From a virus, in IMG/VR virus record IMGVR_UViG_3300042197_004825, positions 1 to 48,512 of that record: a stretch of 48,512 nt of DNA. One strand, 5' to 3'. The first letter of the stretch is position 1, and each line of letters starts with the position of its first letter. Shown here in pieces: positions 6,649 to 14,878 of the stretch. Made by a program: the position numbers and the translations under genes. The notes below the pieces were generated by a model. It saw only the letters and a list, made by a program, of their open reading frames with translations. It searched no databases and had not been told where the DNA came from.

Positions 6649-8972
6649 TATACAATAACAATTTAAATTCTTTAAAAGATATCAATAGCAGAATATCCAT
6701 TTTGGAGATGATAGAAAAGATAAAAAACGGCGGCATAGTTTGGCATAGAACTGGTAATTTCTCTTGGAAAACTATACAAAAACAAGATGGCGATATATGG
6801 GAAATGGTAATATCGAGGCAACAAGACAACTATGCTGGCACATCGGAGTTTTCCGAATCAAAAAATCTCACATCCGAACGTGTTGTTTTAGATTTTAAAA
6901 AAAACAATAATCACTATTTTTCGATAGATTCTTATTTTGATTCAAATATATTTGAACTATACAATGAGTTGGCTGGAGAAGATGATTACACAAAAGATAG
7001 AATATTATTATTAGATTTAAATAATCAAAATTTAATAAATCAAATAGGATCCAGAACGCCAACCGTATATTCTATTCAAACATCTGGAGGTTTAGTTGCT
7101 TCTAATATTATTTTGAGAATTTACAATGAGTTCTCAACAGGTGGAATTAAACTTGTTAAAACATTAACAGAAACACAGACAGTGTATCATGTACACAAAT
7201 TAAATGGACCCAGAGGAATATTGGTTCATAATGATAAAGTTTTTATAGCCAATGAGGGCAATCCAGAATGTGTGGTTGTTCAACTTCAAGATGAACAAGG
7301 TGCTAATTTAGGATATCAATATAAAATAGAAGGAAACGGATGGCTAAATGTTATACAAAGAAGTTTTAATCTTGAAATAAATTATAACAAAAAAATAGAA
7401 TTATCACACCCTAGTTTTGCTCTTTGCAGGGTTCCTTTAAAGGGCGAACGTGGAGTTCCAGAATCTTTAAAGAAAAAATTATACTCTATAGGTCTTCATA
7501 GTCTTAAATTAGATGTAGTAGACACTGAAAAGTTAATTGTTACAAAAACAATAGATTTGGATTTAGGTGCTTGTGCTATAGATTGTAATATAAACATATA
7601 TCATCTATATGTTGCTGAAACAAAATTGGATTTAAATAATAAAAATTGGAGATGGGATCTTTTATTTGGACCAGATTATCCTGATAACACTCCAAATTTG
7701 ACCGAGCCTATAGTTCCCAAGGTTTTATCAGAGGGTCCACCTTATAGAACCATACAAGATGTTCCAGTTGGCGTTCAAGGCAAGCCTTCGGTTAGCAAAT
7801 TAACCGTTATAGACATAAGAACTGAAGAAGAAATTGATTCGGTTGATTTTGAAGAATGTAGTTTTAGCGATATGATAGTCGATTTAAATACTAACTTTAT
7901 ATATTTGGCAGACGCTGGCAACAATAAAGTTTACGCTTTAGATCCTCTTCGTAATTTTCAAATAATGAATATATTTGAAACAGGAGAAATGCCAATAAGC
8001 CTACAGATAATTAGGAATCAATTGTATTGTGTAAACGCAAAATCAAATAATGTGGAAATTTTTGAATTGTCAAATTATACAAAAATTGGAACAATCAATT
8101 CGCCCTGGAATCACCCGGTAAAAATTAGGATAAATTCCAAAACAAGTTTGGCTTATTTGGCTCTTTATGGAGAATATGGATTTTTTGGAAACTCTATAGC
8201 GGTTATAGACACATGGGAAGATAAAATAATAAAATTTATTAATGTTGGATTTGGACCATGGGATATTGATTTAGACGAATCTGCTAATGTTTTATATGTT
8301 ACAAATTATTTATCAAACAACACAACGGCTGTTGATTTATCTAATGATAATCTTAATTTCTTTGACCCCAGATTTGAAACCATAAACATAACACCAGAAT
8401 CTTTTGGCTCAAAAATATCAGGATCGGCAATTCTCAACACAGGGCGAGAAGATACTAGAGAGATGTCCGGTGGAGCATTAATTAGACCAGGAAATTTAAG
8501 TTCTAGTGGAAATGTTTATGTTTCTAAAATACCAGTTATTGTTTCTCCAAAAAGATCGGTCGAATTGATTAAATTTTGCAAAGCAATATCACCATCCACC
8601 CCAGATATTTTTGTTTTTGACGATACCGATAAAATTAATTGTTACGGAACAATTAACGCCACTACTCCAAAATATATAAGTTTCTCGGTGTCTTCAAGTA
8701 AACAGTTGAGTTATGTTGATTTAAAAAGTTTGTCTGGCGGAGACGGCGTTGCTTTTTTTGCAATTCAAGCAGGATCTTTTTGGTCGGCTGGTTTAAATAC
8801 CAATTCTATGCTTGCTTACGGACACATATCTGCTTCTAATTTAAATACTAATTTACTCAACACACTAACAAAGCAAGCAACCTTACCTTTGTCTAGTGGA
8901 TTTTATACTATTTGGATGAACCAGACAGGATCATCGATTACTAATTTTAGACTAATGATAGGAGTAGTTTAG
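6645..8972 (+). CDS. Beta-propeller tail or adhesion protein, 775 aa
   Basis: The middle third contains repeated strand units typical of YVTN-type propellers, such as NKVYALDPLRNFQIMNIF, NVEIFELSNYTKIGTI, SIAVIDTWEDKIIKFINVGF and NVLYVTNYLSNNTTAVDL. The N-terminal region (about residues 20-115) is a separate domain that also occurs alone in the protein at 23922-24314. The last 170 residues are Ser/Gly-rich, with strand pattern and a carbohydrate-binding feel. The size and modular build suggest a virion surface or host-recognition protein. Propellers also occur in enzymes and scaffolds, so virion location is inference. The start overlaps the upstream stop as ATGA. Confidence 0.7.
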   Translation: MIYNNNLNSLKDINSRISILEMIEKIKNGGIVWHRTGNFSWKTIQKQDGDIWEMVISRQQDNYAGTSEFSESKNLTSERVVLDFKKNNNHYFSIDSYFDSNIFELYNELAGEDDYTKDRILLLDLNNQNLINQIGSRTPTVYSIQTSGGLVASNIILRIYNEFSTGGIKLVKTLTETQTVYHVHKLNGPRGILVHNDKVFIANEGNPECVVVQLQDEQGANLGYQYKIEGNGWLNVIQRSFNLEINYNKKIELSHPSFALCRVPLKGERGVPESLKKKLYSIGLHSLKLDVVDTEKLIVTKTIDLDLGACAIDCNINIYHLYVAETKLDLNNKNWRWDLLFGPDYPDNTPNLTEPIVPKVLSEGPPYRTIQDVPVGVQGKPSVSKLTVIDIRTEEEIDSVDFEECSFSDMIVDLNTNFIYLADAGNNKVYALDPLRNFQIMNIFETGEMPISLQIIRNQLYCVNAKSNNVEIFELSNYTKIGTINSPWNHPVKIRINSKTSLAYLALYGEYGFFGNSIAVIDTWEDKIIKFINVGFGPWDIDLDESANVLYVTNYLSNNTTAVDLSNDNLNFFDPRFETINITPESFGSKISGSAILNTGREDTREMSGGALIRPGNLSSSGNVYVSKIPVIVSPKRSVELIKFCKAISPSTPDIFVFDDTDKINCYGTINATTPKYISFSVSSSKQLSYVDLKSLSGGDGVAFFAIQAGSFWSAGLNTNSMLAYGHISASNLNTNLLNTLTKQATLPLSSGFYTIWMNQTGSSITNFRLMIGVV

Positions 8973-9232
8973 TTCAACTCCGACATAATCCAGTTGTAAA
9001 CCTCTTCCACATCATCTTTGCTGGTGGCTATATGATCTGAAGCCCAATCGTGTCCTTTTTCTAAAAGATTGTCTAGTGTTTTTTGATCAAGCGATAATAA
9101 CTTGTCTACTCTTTCTTTGATAGTTTTTAAATTAGAAAAAAACATATAGTTTTTTGTTTCCATTCCTTTGCTTTTTTCTAAATCATCTTGATTTAAAATT
9201 CCAGAAAGATAGAGAGCATAATTTGGATCCAT
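8969..9232 (-). CDS. Small conserved-looking phage protein, 87 aa
   Basis: The protein contains a KGHDWASDHIATSKDDVEEV segment and ends with an amphipathic helix (YNWIMSELN). I cannot assign a function. AGAGG precedes the ATG on the minus strand. The gene converges with the beta-propeller gene, overlapping it by 4 nt tail to tail, and diverges from the gene at 9295. Confidence 0.7.
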   Translation of the reverse strand: MDPNYALYLSGILNQDDLEKSKGMETKNYMFFSNLKTIKERVDKLLSLDQKTLDNLLEKGHDWASDHIATSKDDVEEVYNWIMSELN

Positions 9233-9294
9233 ATAAACCTCTTTTTACTATTTAGCCTTCAAAAAAAATTATTTTTCTAACGCTCTTTTGTTTT

Positions 9295-9888
9295 ATGGAA
9301 GAATTTTTTCAAAAAATAAAAGATAAATTTGAAAAATCAAATATTTCAACAATAAACATTGTTCCAAAGATTAAACTATCTGATGTTTCATCAAAACTTT
9401 CCCCAGCTTTCAATGATCCAAAATATCTTCCTTTTTATTATAAATTGGGATCTGAATTGACGCCATTAAATGTTTTGCAAGTCGGATCGAGTTTAGGTTT
9501 AATAGCTGCCGTCTTTACGAAATCTTGTAAAACTGTTGAGGGGTGGTTGGTTGTTGATAACAAAAAAAGAAATTTAAACATAGTTGATTGCAATTTAAAA
9601 TTAAATTATAAGTTAAAAACAAATTATATTTTTTTAGATGATAAAAAATTAGAAGATCAAAAATTTAAAAAGTTCGATCTCCTACTCATCACAGAAGATT
9701 TTGAAACCAAAGATCTGAAGAAATTTTTATTTTATTTTTGGGATTTTTTAAATTTTGACTCTTTTTTAGTTGTGGATTTTCTTTTTAAAGAAGATAAAAA
9801 AAATATTTTTTTAGAATTTTGTTCAATTAAAAATAGGACCGCATTTTTTTTGGACACAAGATATAAAATTGGTATAATAAAAAAATAA
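9295..9888 (+). CDS. Class I SAM methyltransferase-like protein (possible)
   Basis: LNVLQVGSSLGLIAAVFTK (about residues 58-76) resembles motif I of Rossmann methyltransferases. It is followed by WLVVDNKKRN where an acidic residue would bind the SAM ribose, and by FKKFDLLLITEDF as a possible motif IV strand. No catalytic motif diagnostic for a substrate is seen, and the C-terminus is short. The 197-aa protein could be a degenerate or structural member. No clear Shine-Dalgarno sequence precedes the ATG. Confidence 0.45.
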   Translation: MEEFFQKIKDKFEKSNISTINIVPKIKLSDVSSKLSPAFNDPKYLPFYYKLGSELTPLNVLQVGSSLGLIAAVFTKSCKTVEGWLVVDNKKRNLNIVDCNLKLNYKLKTNYIFLDDKKLEDQKFKKFDLLLITEDFETKDLKKFLFYFWDFLNFDSFLVVDFLFKEDKKNIFLEFCSIKNRTAFFLDTRYKIGIIKK

Positions 9889-9898
9889 AGAGAATTTT

Positions 9899-10720
9899 AT
9901 GGCTTTCGAAATAAAATACATTTTTCACGATAGAGATGAAAAGGGACAATACAATACGGAGAAATCTCAAGAGAAGATTGTAAAATTAGGAAAATTATTA
10001 GAAGACGTACCTTTGGAAAAAGTTGCCTCTTCAATAATGTCATATTTAGCAAGAAGAGATATATGGGTAACTAAAGTTGAAGTTTTTGAGATAGTTAAAA
10101 AAGAGGTTAATTTTAAAGAATCAAAAGATGGGAAAGGAATAGTATTAAAAGGTAAAAAATTTAGTTTTGTAGAAGGCTCCAAATTTGATATCCAAGAAAC
10201 AGAAGAAGCCGAGGAAGAATTAGCAAATCATTCAATTGAAACTCAAAAACAAAATTTAATACCAATTAAACCAACAAATATCAAAGAAAACATTAACAAC
10301 AATAAAGTTCTCTATCGAGTTTTGTTTGACCCACCAATACAATATTTCAATGAGGTTAAAAGATTAGGGCTGAGATTTTCTCAAGATAGAGACTACCCAG
10401 TCCATAAAGTGGTGCAACACCCGACAGGAAAATTAGAACTTCAAAAAATAGCTGTAACGGATGATGTTGGTAGAGTGGTTGTTGTTGATGAAAAATTCTT
10501 TACGATAGTAGGATCCGGTTTGTTAGCCGACAGAGAACTCAATTTCTCGGGATCTTCATCTAGAATCCAAAAAAAGCCTAAATTGGCATTTGAAGACCAG
10601 ATGATATCAGAGACACCAGAACTCAGACAGAAGTCTTGTAGCACAAATATACCCTTAGATGATGGCTCAATTCCAGAACATTTGATGTCGGTTCCGGACA
10701 TAAGAGCCAAAAGAAATTAA
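9899..10720 (+). CDS. Hypothetical protein, 273 aa
   Basis: Unrecognised. The N-terminal 100 residues form an alpha/beta domain (EIKYIFHDRDEKGQY start). An acidic, Glu-rich linker follows at about 100-120, then a second domain with KVLYRVLFDPPIQYFNEVKRL. The C-terminal 60 residues are polar and likely disordered. AAAGAGAA precedes the ATG. It lies in a plus-strand set with a basic coiled-coil protein, just upstream of ssb and uvsX, so a DNA-metabolism role is conceivable. Confidence 0.6.
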   Translation: MAFEIKYIFHDRDEKGQYNTEKSQEKIVKLGKLLEDVPLEKVASSIMSYLARRDIWVTKVEVFEIVKKEVNFKESKDGKGIVLKGKKFSFVEGSKFDIQETEEAEEELANHSIETQKQNLIPIKPTNIKENINNNKVLYRVLFDPPIQYFNEVKRLGLRFSQDRDYPVHKVVQHPTGKLELQKIAVTDDVGRVVVVDEKFFTIVGSGLLADRELNFSGSSSRIQKKPKLAFEDQMISETPELRQKSCSTNIPLDDGSIPEHLMSVPDIRAKRN

Positions 10721-10732
10721 AGAAAGGAATTT

Positions 10733-11236
10733 ATGGGAAAACCTTCTCCTAAAAGATTGAAGAAAAAAAAGGAACGTGAAAAAGAAGCCAAGAAAAAGGT
10801 ACTCTTAAAAAGAGCAGCAATGAGGGCTCCTCAAGTAGAAGAAAATAAACAAAAGAAAAAAATGAAAAGAGTAACAAGACTACAAAAGGAAATGGGAGAA
10901 CTAAACATGTGGGCAGACGAGGTTTTGTGTAGAATGAGCAACGACACCCTGACCCAACTTGAGAAAAATGCAAAAATACTTAAGGCTCTAGAGGCTGAAT
11001 ACGAAAAAGAAAAATCAGCAAAAATGAATCTTAATCAAAATTTAGAACAAAAAGGTTTGTCAACTTTAAAAGAAAAATTAGATTATTTGCACAATGAATT
11101 CGCAGAACAACAAAAGTCTGCTGGTTATGAGGTTTTAAAAGACGAGATTGAGTTGTACAAAACAGCCAATCAAAAAGACATAGCCGAAGTTACCGTTTGC
11201 AAAGCACCTGATTTTCAGGCCGAACAAGAAAAATAA
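10733..11236 (+). CDS. Basic coiled-coil protein, 167 aa
   Basis: The first 50 residues are dominated by Lys and Arg (KPSPKRLKKKKEREKEAKKK), and the rest is a predicted coiled coil (LTQLEKNAKILKALEAEYEK and following). This suggests nucleic-acid binding plus oligomerisation, but I do not recognise the family. AGAAAGGAA precedes the ATG. The gene ends just before a near-consensus promoter that serves ssb. Confidence 0.6.
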   Translation: MGKPSPKRLKKKKEREKEAKKKVLLKRAAMRAPQVEENKQKKKMKRVTRLQKEMGELNMWADEVLCRMSNDTLTQLEKNAKILKALEAEYEKEKSAKMNLNQNLEQKGLSTLKEKLDYLHNEFAEQQKSAGYEVLKDEIELYKTANQKDIAEVTVCKAPDFQAEQEK

Positions 11237-11244
11237 ATTCATTG

Positions 11245-11272
11245 TTGACTTATAATCTTTAAGAATTATAAT
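11245..11272 (+). promoter_or_regulatory. Sigma70-like promoter of the ssb gene
   Basis: TTGACT at 11245-11250 and TATAAT at 11267-11272 are separated by 16 bp, close to the bacterial consensus. The ATG of ssb follows 62 nt later, with GGAG at 11325-11328. Confidence 0.65.
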
Positions 11273-11334
11273 GCTTGAGTTGACTACAAAATTACTTGTA
11301 TCAAAAAATTAACTTAGAAATTACGGAGAAAAAC

Positions 11335-12378
11335 ATGCCAACTTTCGGAACACTTAACTTAGAAGAGATGGTAGGTGAAGATTCTCGTCTCAATAACGAG
11401 GGTGGACCATCGGGTGGAAATTATTTGGAACAATATGTTCCTATGCCCGAAGTTAAGCCAGGACAAACAGGATCTGTTTCCATCAGAATATTGCCTCCTG
11501 CTAGTGGAGCAAAACTGTTTCAATACAATAGAACCCACAAAATAAATAATAGAAGTATTCATTGCCCAAGACCTTTAGTAAATGGTAAATGGGACAGCAG
11601 TGTTCCTTGTCCAATTTGCGAATACTACAGTTCGTTGTGGAGACAGATAGATAAGATTGAAAAGCAGCATGGAAAAGATTGCCCAGAGGCACAACCCTTA
11701 AAGGAAGAAGCTCGCAATTTGAAGCCAGTTGAAAGGTTTTACTACAACGCTGTTGTTAGGTCTATGGTTGTTGATGGTAAGGAACTCAAGAATGTTGGTC
11801 CAAGAATTTTATCTGTGGGTAAGATTCTTCACACTATGATTATTCGTGCTATAGTTGGCAACCAAGGTGACCCGGACTCTAGACTGGGCAACATCGCAGA
11901 TCTAAAGAATGGTTACGATTTTATTATTAGAAAGACTGTGACTTTGGGTAGCGAAGGTTATCCAAAATACGATTCCTCTGGCTTTGCTAGAAACCCAAGC
12001 CCCGCTGGCACCCCGGAAGAGGTTAGTCGCTGGGCAGAAAGTCTTCATGATCTAACCAAATTAAGAAACCCACGTGATGTTGATTATCTTGAGAAAGAGT
12101 TGGCCATTCATCGTGGGTTAGTGCAAGACGAAACAGAGTCTTTCGATGCTGATTCGTTTGATGCAAAATGGAAGAGCAAAAACTCAGATGAGGTTCAAGA
12201 AGTTGCCAAGAAATCAACAACCAAAGTAACAGTCACTGTTCCAGAAGGTGTTCCATCTTCTAAAAGTAAAAAAACCTCGGAAGATGTTGCTGTTGAAAAA
12301 GTAACAGAGGCAAAGACAGAAGACATGGCTATAGAGGATGAAGAGTTTTTGAAAGAGTTAGAAAGTATGGAAGGTTGA
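11335..12378 (+). CDS. gp32-like single-stranded DNA-binding protein
   Basis: The 347-aa protein has the features of T4 gp32. A zinc-ribbon-like set is formed by H76, C77 and CPIC at 92-95, the same order as the His-Cys and Cys-x2-Cys ligands of gp32. An OB-like core follows (FYYNAVVRSMVVDGKELKNV and following). The tail is strongly acidic and ends EDEEFLKELESMEG, the type of tail that recruits replication partners. It would coat ssDNA at forks and cooperate with the UvsX and UvsY-like proteins. ACGGAG before the ATG at 11335 supports this start over an in-frame TTG at 11296. The gene has its own promoter and ends at a strong terminator. Confidence 0.88.
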   Translation: MPTFGTLNLEEMVGEDSRLNNEGGPSGGNYLEQYVPMPEVKPGQTGSVSIRILPPASGAKLFQYNRTHKINNRSIHCPRPLVNGKWDSSVPCPICEYYSSLWRQIDKIEKQHGKDCPEAQPLKEEARNLKPVERFYYNAVVRSMVVDGKELKNVGPRILSVGKILHTMIIRAIVGNQGDPDSRLGNIADLKNGYDFIIRKTVTLGSEGYPKYDSSGFARNPSPAGTPEEVSRWAESLHDLTKLRNPRDVDYLEKELAIHRGLVQDETESFDADSFDAKWKSKNSDEVQEVAKKSTTKVTVTVPEGVPSSKSKKTSEDVAVEKVTEAKTEDMAIEDEEFLKELESMEG

Positions 12379-12384
12379 TGGTGT

Positions 12385-12445
12385 CTAAGCGATAGGTGCC
12401 GCTTAGTTTCTCGGGGGGCGGCAATAGTGCCGCCCCCCTTTTTTT
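12385..12445 (+). terminator. Tandem hairpins with intrinsic terminator after ssb
   Basis: The first stem pairs CTAAGCG (12385-12391) with CGCTTAG (12400-12406). The second pairs GGGGGGCGGC (12413-12422) with GCCGCCCCCC (12429-12438) around a 6-nt loop, and a run of seven T follows. This is a textbook intrinsic terminator, very GC-rich for this AT-rich genome. It lies between ssb and uvsX, and no clear promoter is seen after it. Confidence 0.9.
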
Positions 12446-12482
12446 CAAAAAATATTTTAATTTTAAAAAAGAAAGCGATTTA

Positions 12483-13715
12483 ATGGCAAAGAAAAAATCT
12501 AATGACGAAGTCGATACAGACGATCTCTTTAGCAACATTGCATCTGAAACAGGTGGCAGTGTGTTATCAGACCTAGAGACTGTAAAATTTAGAATAGACA
12601 CTGGCAATCTAGCGGTAAATTATTCCTGTTCTGGTCGTTGTATAGGCGGCGGTATTCCAGCAGGCAGAATCACAGAAGCTTTTGGCCCAGAGGCTTCTGG
12701 CAAGTCGCTTATAGGCTCAAATGTATTATATGGAGCACAAAGATTAGGTGGCTGGGCTATTATTTTGGATTGCGAAAATGCTACCAATGGTGAGTTTATG
12801 GAGAAGATATCTCATTTAAACTTAAAAAGAGTTTTGCGATATAGTCCTCCTTCTTTAGAGAGAGCCTTTCGTCAAATTCATGTTACAACTAAAGCAATTC
12901 GTGATCGTGAAAAAGAATTAAAAATTGAAAGTAAGCCAATTGTTGTAGTTTTTGATTCACTCACCGTACCTCCTTGTGAACGTGAATTAAAAGAAAACGA
13001 TTTACCCATGGACTACTCGGTAACAGACTGGAAAAAGATTGTTGGAAGAAACGAGCAACCAGGAGAACGTGCAAAAATAATTTCTGCTGAGATGCGTAAA
13101 CTTCAATCAATGGTAGTAGACCAAGATGTCACCGTTTATTTAATTAATCAAACAAGAGATAAAATAGGAGTGATGTACGGCAATCCAGAAACTACTCCTG
13201 GTGGCAACGCTGTGAAATTTTATGCTTCTCTTCGCATGAGAACTCAGACCAAGAAAAAGATAGAACACAAGAGTCTTGAAAAGTTTTCTGGCATAAATAT
13301 GCAAGTGAAAAATATTAAGAACAGAGGCTTTAGACCTTTCGTTGTTGCCGATGATGTTAAGCTTTATTTTGAACAAGGTATCGATCCAATATCAGGTCTT
13401 TTGGGCTGTTTGCTAAGTGGCGAACGCATTAAAATGAAAAGCGGCGGAAATTACGAAGTTATGCCCGATTACTTGCCAGAGAACCAACCAGAGTACAAGT
13501 TTAAAGCATCGAAAGCAGACAATAGATTGCCGCTTCAAGTTATCTTAGATTGCCCCAAATTGGTTGATGCTAAAAACTCACAGGAAGTTCAAGATTATTT
13601 AGATTGTTGGGGATCTGGTCTTGCTGCATCAGAGAGCGGAGAATACGGCGAAAAAGTTGTTGGATTTGATGCTGATGGCAACCCTTTTGAAACGGGCGAA
13701 TATGTCAGTGAATAA
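12483..13715 (+). CDS. UvsX/RecA-family recombinase
   Basis: The 410-aa protein has Walker A GPEASGKS (68-75), the RecA strand WAIILDCENAT (91-101), Walker B IVVVFDSLT, and an L2-type segment NQTRDKIGVMYGNPETTPGG before an NAVKFYASLR stretch, a RecA signature. It would form the presynaptic filament for strand exchange and recombination-dependent replication. The ATG at 12483 is the natural start. An upstream in-frame codon at 12396 would place the terminator hairpin inside the gene. Expression is probably by read-through from ssb, which would keep recombinase below SSB levels. Confidence 0.92.
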   Translation: MAKKKSNDEVDTDDLFSNIASETGGSVLSDLETVKFRIDTGNLAVNYSCSGRCIGGGIPAGRITEAFGPEASGKSLIGSNVLYGAQRLGGWAIILDCENATNGEFMEKISHLNLKRVLRYSPPSLERAFRQIHVTTKAIRDREKELKIESKPIVVVFDSLTVPPCERELKENDLPMDYSVTDWKKIVGRNEQPGERAKIISAEMRKLQSMVVDQDVTVYLINQTRDKIGVMYGNPETTPGGNAVKFYASLRMRTQTKKKIEHKSLEKFSGINMQVKNIKNRGFRPFVVADDVKLYFEQGIDPISGLLGCLLSGERIKMKSGGNYEVMPDYLPENQPEYKFKASKADNRLPLQVILDCPKLVDAKNSQEVQDYLDCWGSGLAASESGEYGEKVVGFDADGNPFETGEYVSE

Positions 13716-13745
13716 AATTTGACGACTGAACAAATTGTATTTTCA

Positions 13746-13780
13746 AAAGAGAGAACAAATTTAAAATTTGTTCTCTCTTT
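13746..13780. terminator. Bidirectional terminator between uvsX and the minus-strand DUF2459 gene
   Basis: A near-perfect inverted repeat (AAAGAGAGAACAAATTT at 13746-13762 with its complement at 13764-13780) lies between two convergent genes. Each strand ends the hairpin in a T-containing run, so it can stop transcription from both sides. Confidence 0.8.
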
Positions 13781-13784
13781 CCAT

Positions 13785-14384
13785 TCATAGCCAAAAACTT
13801 AAAGGACACCAAAGTCTATTGTTTATTTTTGCCTTTAACAAACCAGCGTTAACCCAATTATTACAGTTTGTCACGCAATTGTATTTTAAATTTGATTGAT
13901 AAAAATCACCCAATTGATAATACCCAGGTTTTTTTTCTATTATTTGTTTATCAAAAGAATTTAGTATGTGATTTTTTACTAACTCAAATTGCTGATTGCT
14001 GATTGTTAAGCAAGTGCAATTTTTGGGCAATTCATTTAAAAAATCAACACGCAAAACAGAACGATTTAATCCAAAAAAAGCAAATAAAAAATCTTTTATT
14101 TTTAGTTCTTTCCAGGACTTGGTTTCTAGAAAAATTTTTCTATCACCCCATCCTATTTTTATAAATTTGTTTTTTTTACCAAACACATCTTCAAATAGAT
14201 TGGATTCAAAAACATAATCTGAGTGGATTGGATCTTTAAAAATATAAAATGTTATATCTTTTCCTTTGCTTATTTTTCCAAATTTAAATAATGGTATTGT
14301 GAAACAAAAAAATAAATAAGTAATAAATATAGGCAAAAAAAATATTAAAATTAAAAAATATATTATTTTTTTAATGTAATGCAA
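13785..14384 (-). CDS. DUF2459-family membrane-anchored protein
   Basis: The N-terminus has one strong membrane segment (about residues 8-30, IYFLILIFFLPIFITYLFF). The rest shows the DUF2459 pattern: a His-containing turn (IHSDYVF, H54), IKIGWGDRKIFLE (GWGD 78-81), a VLRVDFLNELP strand, and a C-terminal YQLGDFYQSN then TNCNNWVNAGL. That last region matches the family TCN-W-T/N block, which holds a conserved Cys. The family's biochemical role is not established. The His and Cys pair hints at a thiol hydrolase, which is inference. It overlaps the next upstream gene by 22 nt and ends at a bidirectional terminator. Confidence 0.7.
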   Translation of the reverse strand: MHYIKKIIYFLILIFFLPIFITYLFFCFTIPLFKFGKISKGKDITFYIFKDPIHSDYVFESNLFEDVFGKKNKFIKIGWGDRKIFLETKSWKELKIKDFLFAFFGLNRSVLRVDFLNELPKNCTCLTISNQQFELVKNHILNSFDKQIIEKKPGYYQLGDFYQSNLKYNCVTNCNNWVNAGLLKAKINNRLWCPLSFWL

Positions 14385-14827
14385 TATTCACCAACTTTTA
14401 TTTTTGTAAATTTGTAACCTTTTTTTGTTAATTCTTTTTTAACTTTATTTATGTAATAATACAAATTGTTATTTTCTAGTTTCTTTTTTTTGTATTGTTT
14501 CTTAATAATATCCAAACTTATAGACTCGCCCGATAATAATTTGTTGTTGATAAATTCCGCTATATTTAATTCTTTATCTTTTGATTTTTCATTTTTAGGA
14601 TATATTTTTTTAATTATTTTATATTCGTTTTCATTTTTATAATTTTGATTACAAATAGCAGCGGTTAGTTCTTTTATTTGTAACGATTTTGTTTTTTGAA
14701 AAACTGTTATAGAAAAAATTTCGGCATCGAATGTTTCTACAAACTTTAATAAATATTTGATGTTTTTTTGATAAGTAATAAATTCTCTACCATCTTTTGT
14801 TTTTAACAATAATCTTTTTTCTTTCAT
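14363..14827 (-). CDS. Hypothetical protein, 154 aa
   Basis: Unrecognised, lysine-rich protein with a probable winged-helix-like C-terminal half (NNLYYYINKVKKELTKKGYK then TKIKVGEYCITLKK). This is reminiscent of a small DNA-binding domain, but no family can be named. The ATG at 14827 is chosen over an in-frame TTG at 14839. GGGA lies upstream. It is the first gene of a two-gene minus-strand operon with the DUF2459 gene and diverges from the amidoligase gene. Confidence 0.6.
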   Translation of the reverse strand: MKEKRLLLKTKDGREFITYQKNIKYLLKFVETFDAEIFSITVFQKTKSLQIKELTAAICNQNYKNENEYKIIKKIYPKNEKSKDKELNIAEFINNKLLSGESISLDIIKKQYKKKKLENNNLYYYINKVKKELTKKGYKFTKIKVGEYCITLKK

Positions 14828-14842
14828 GTTTTTTCCCAAAAT

Positions 14843-14871
14843 TTGACTTAACTGTCATTATAGCATAAATT
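14843..14871 (+). promoter_or_regulatory. Possible promoter for the amidoligase gene
   Basis: TTGACT (14843-14848) and TAAATT (14866-14871) lie 17 bp apart. The ATG follows at 14879, so a transcript from here would have almost no leader. The opposite strand carries TATAAT within the same 50 bp and may serve the divergent gene. Confidence 0.35.
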
Positions 14872-14878
14872 ATTTTTT

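Noticed and set aside
12396-12482. N-terminal extension of UvsX up to 12396
   Set aside because: It would translate the terminator hairpin, and it does not look like a RecA N-terminus.
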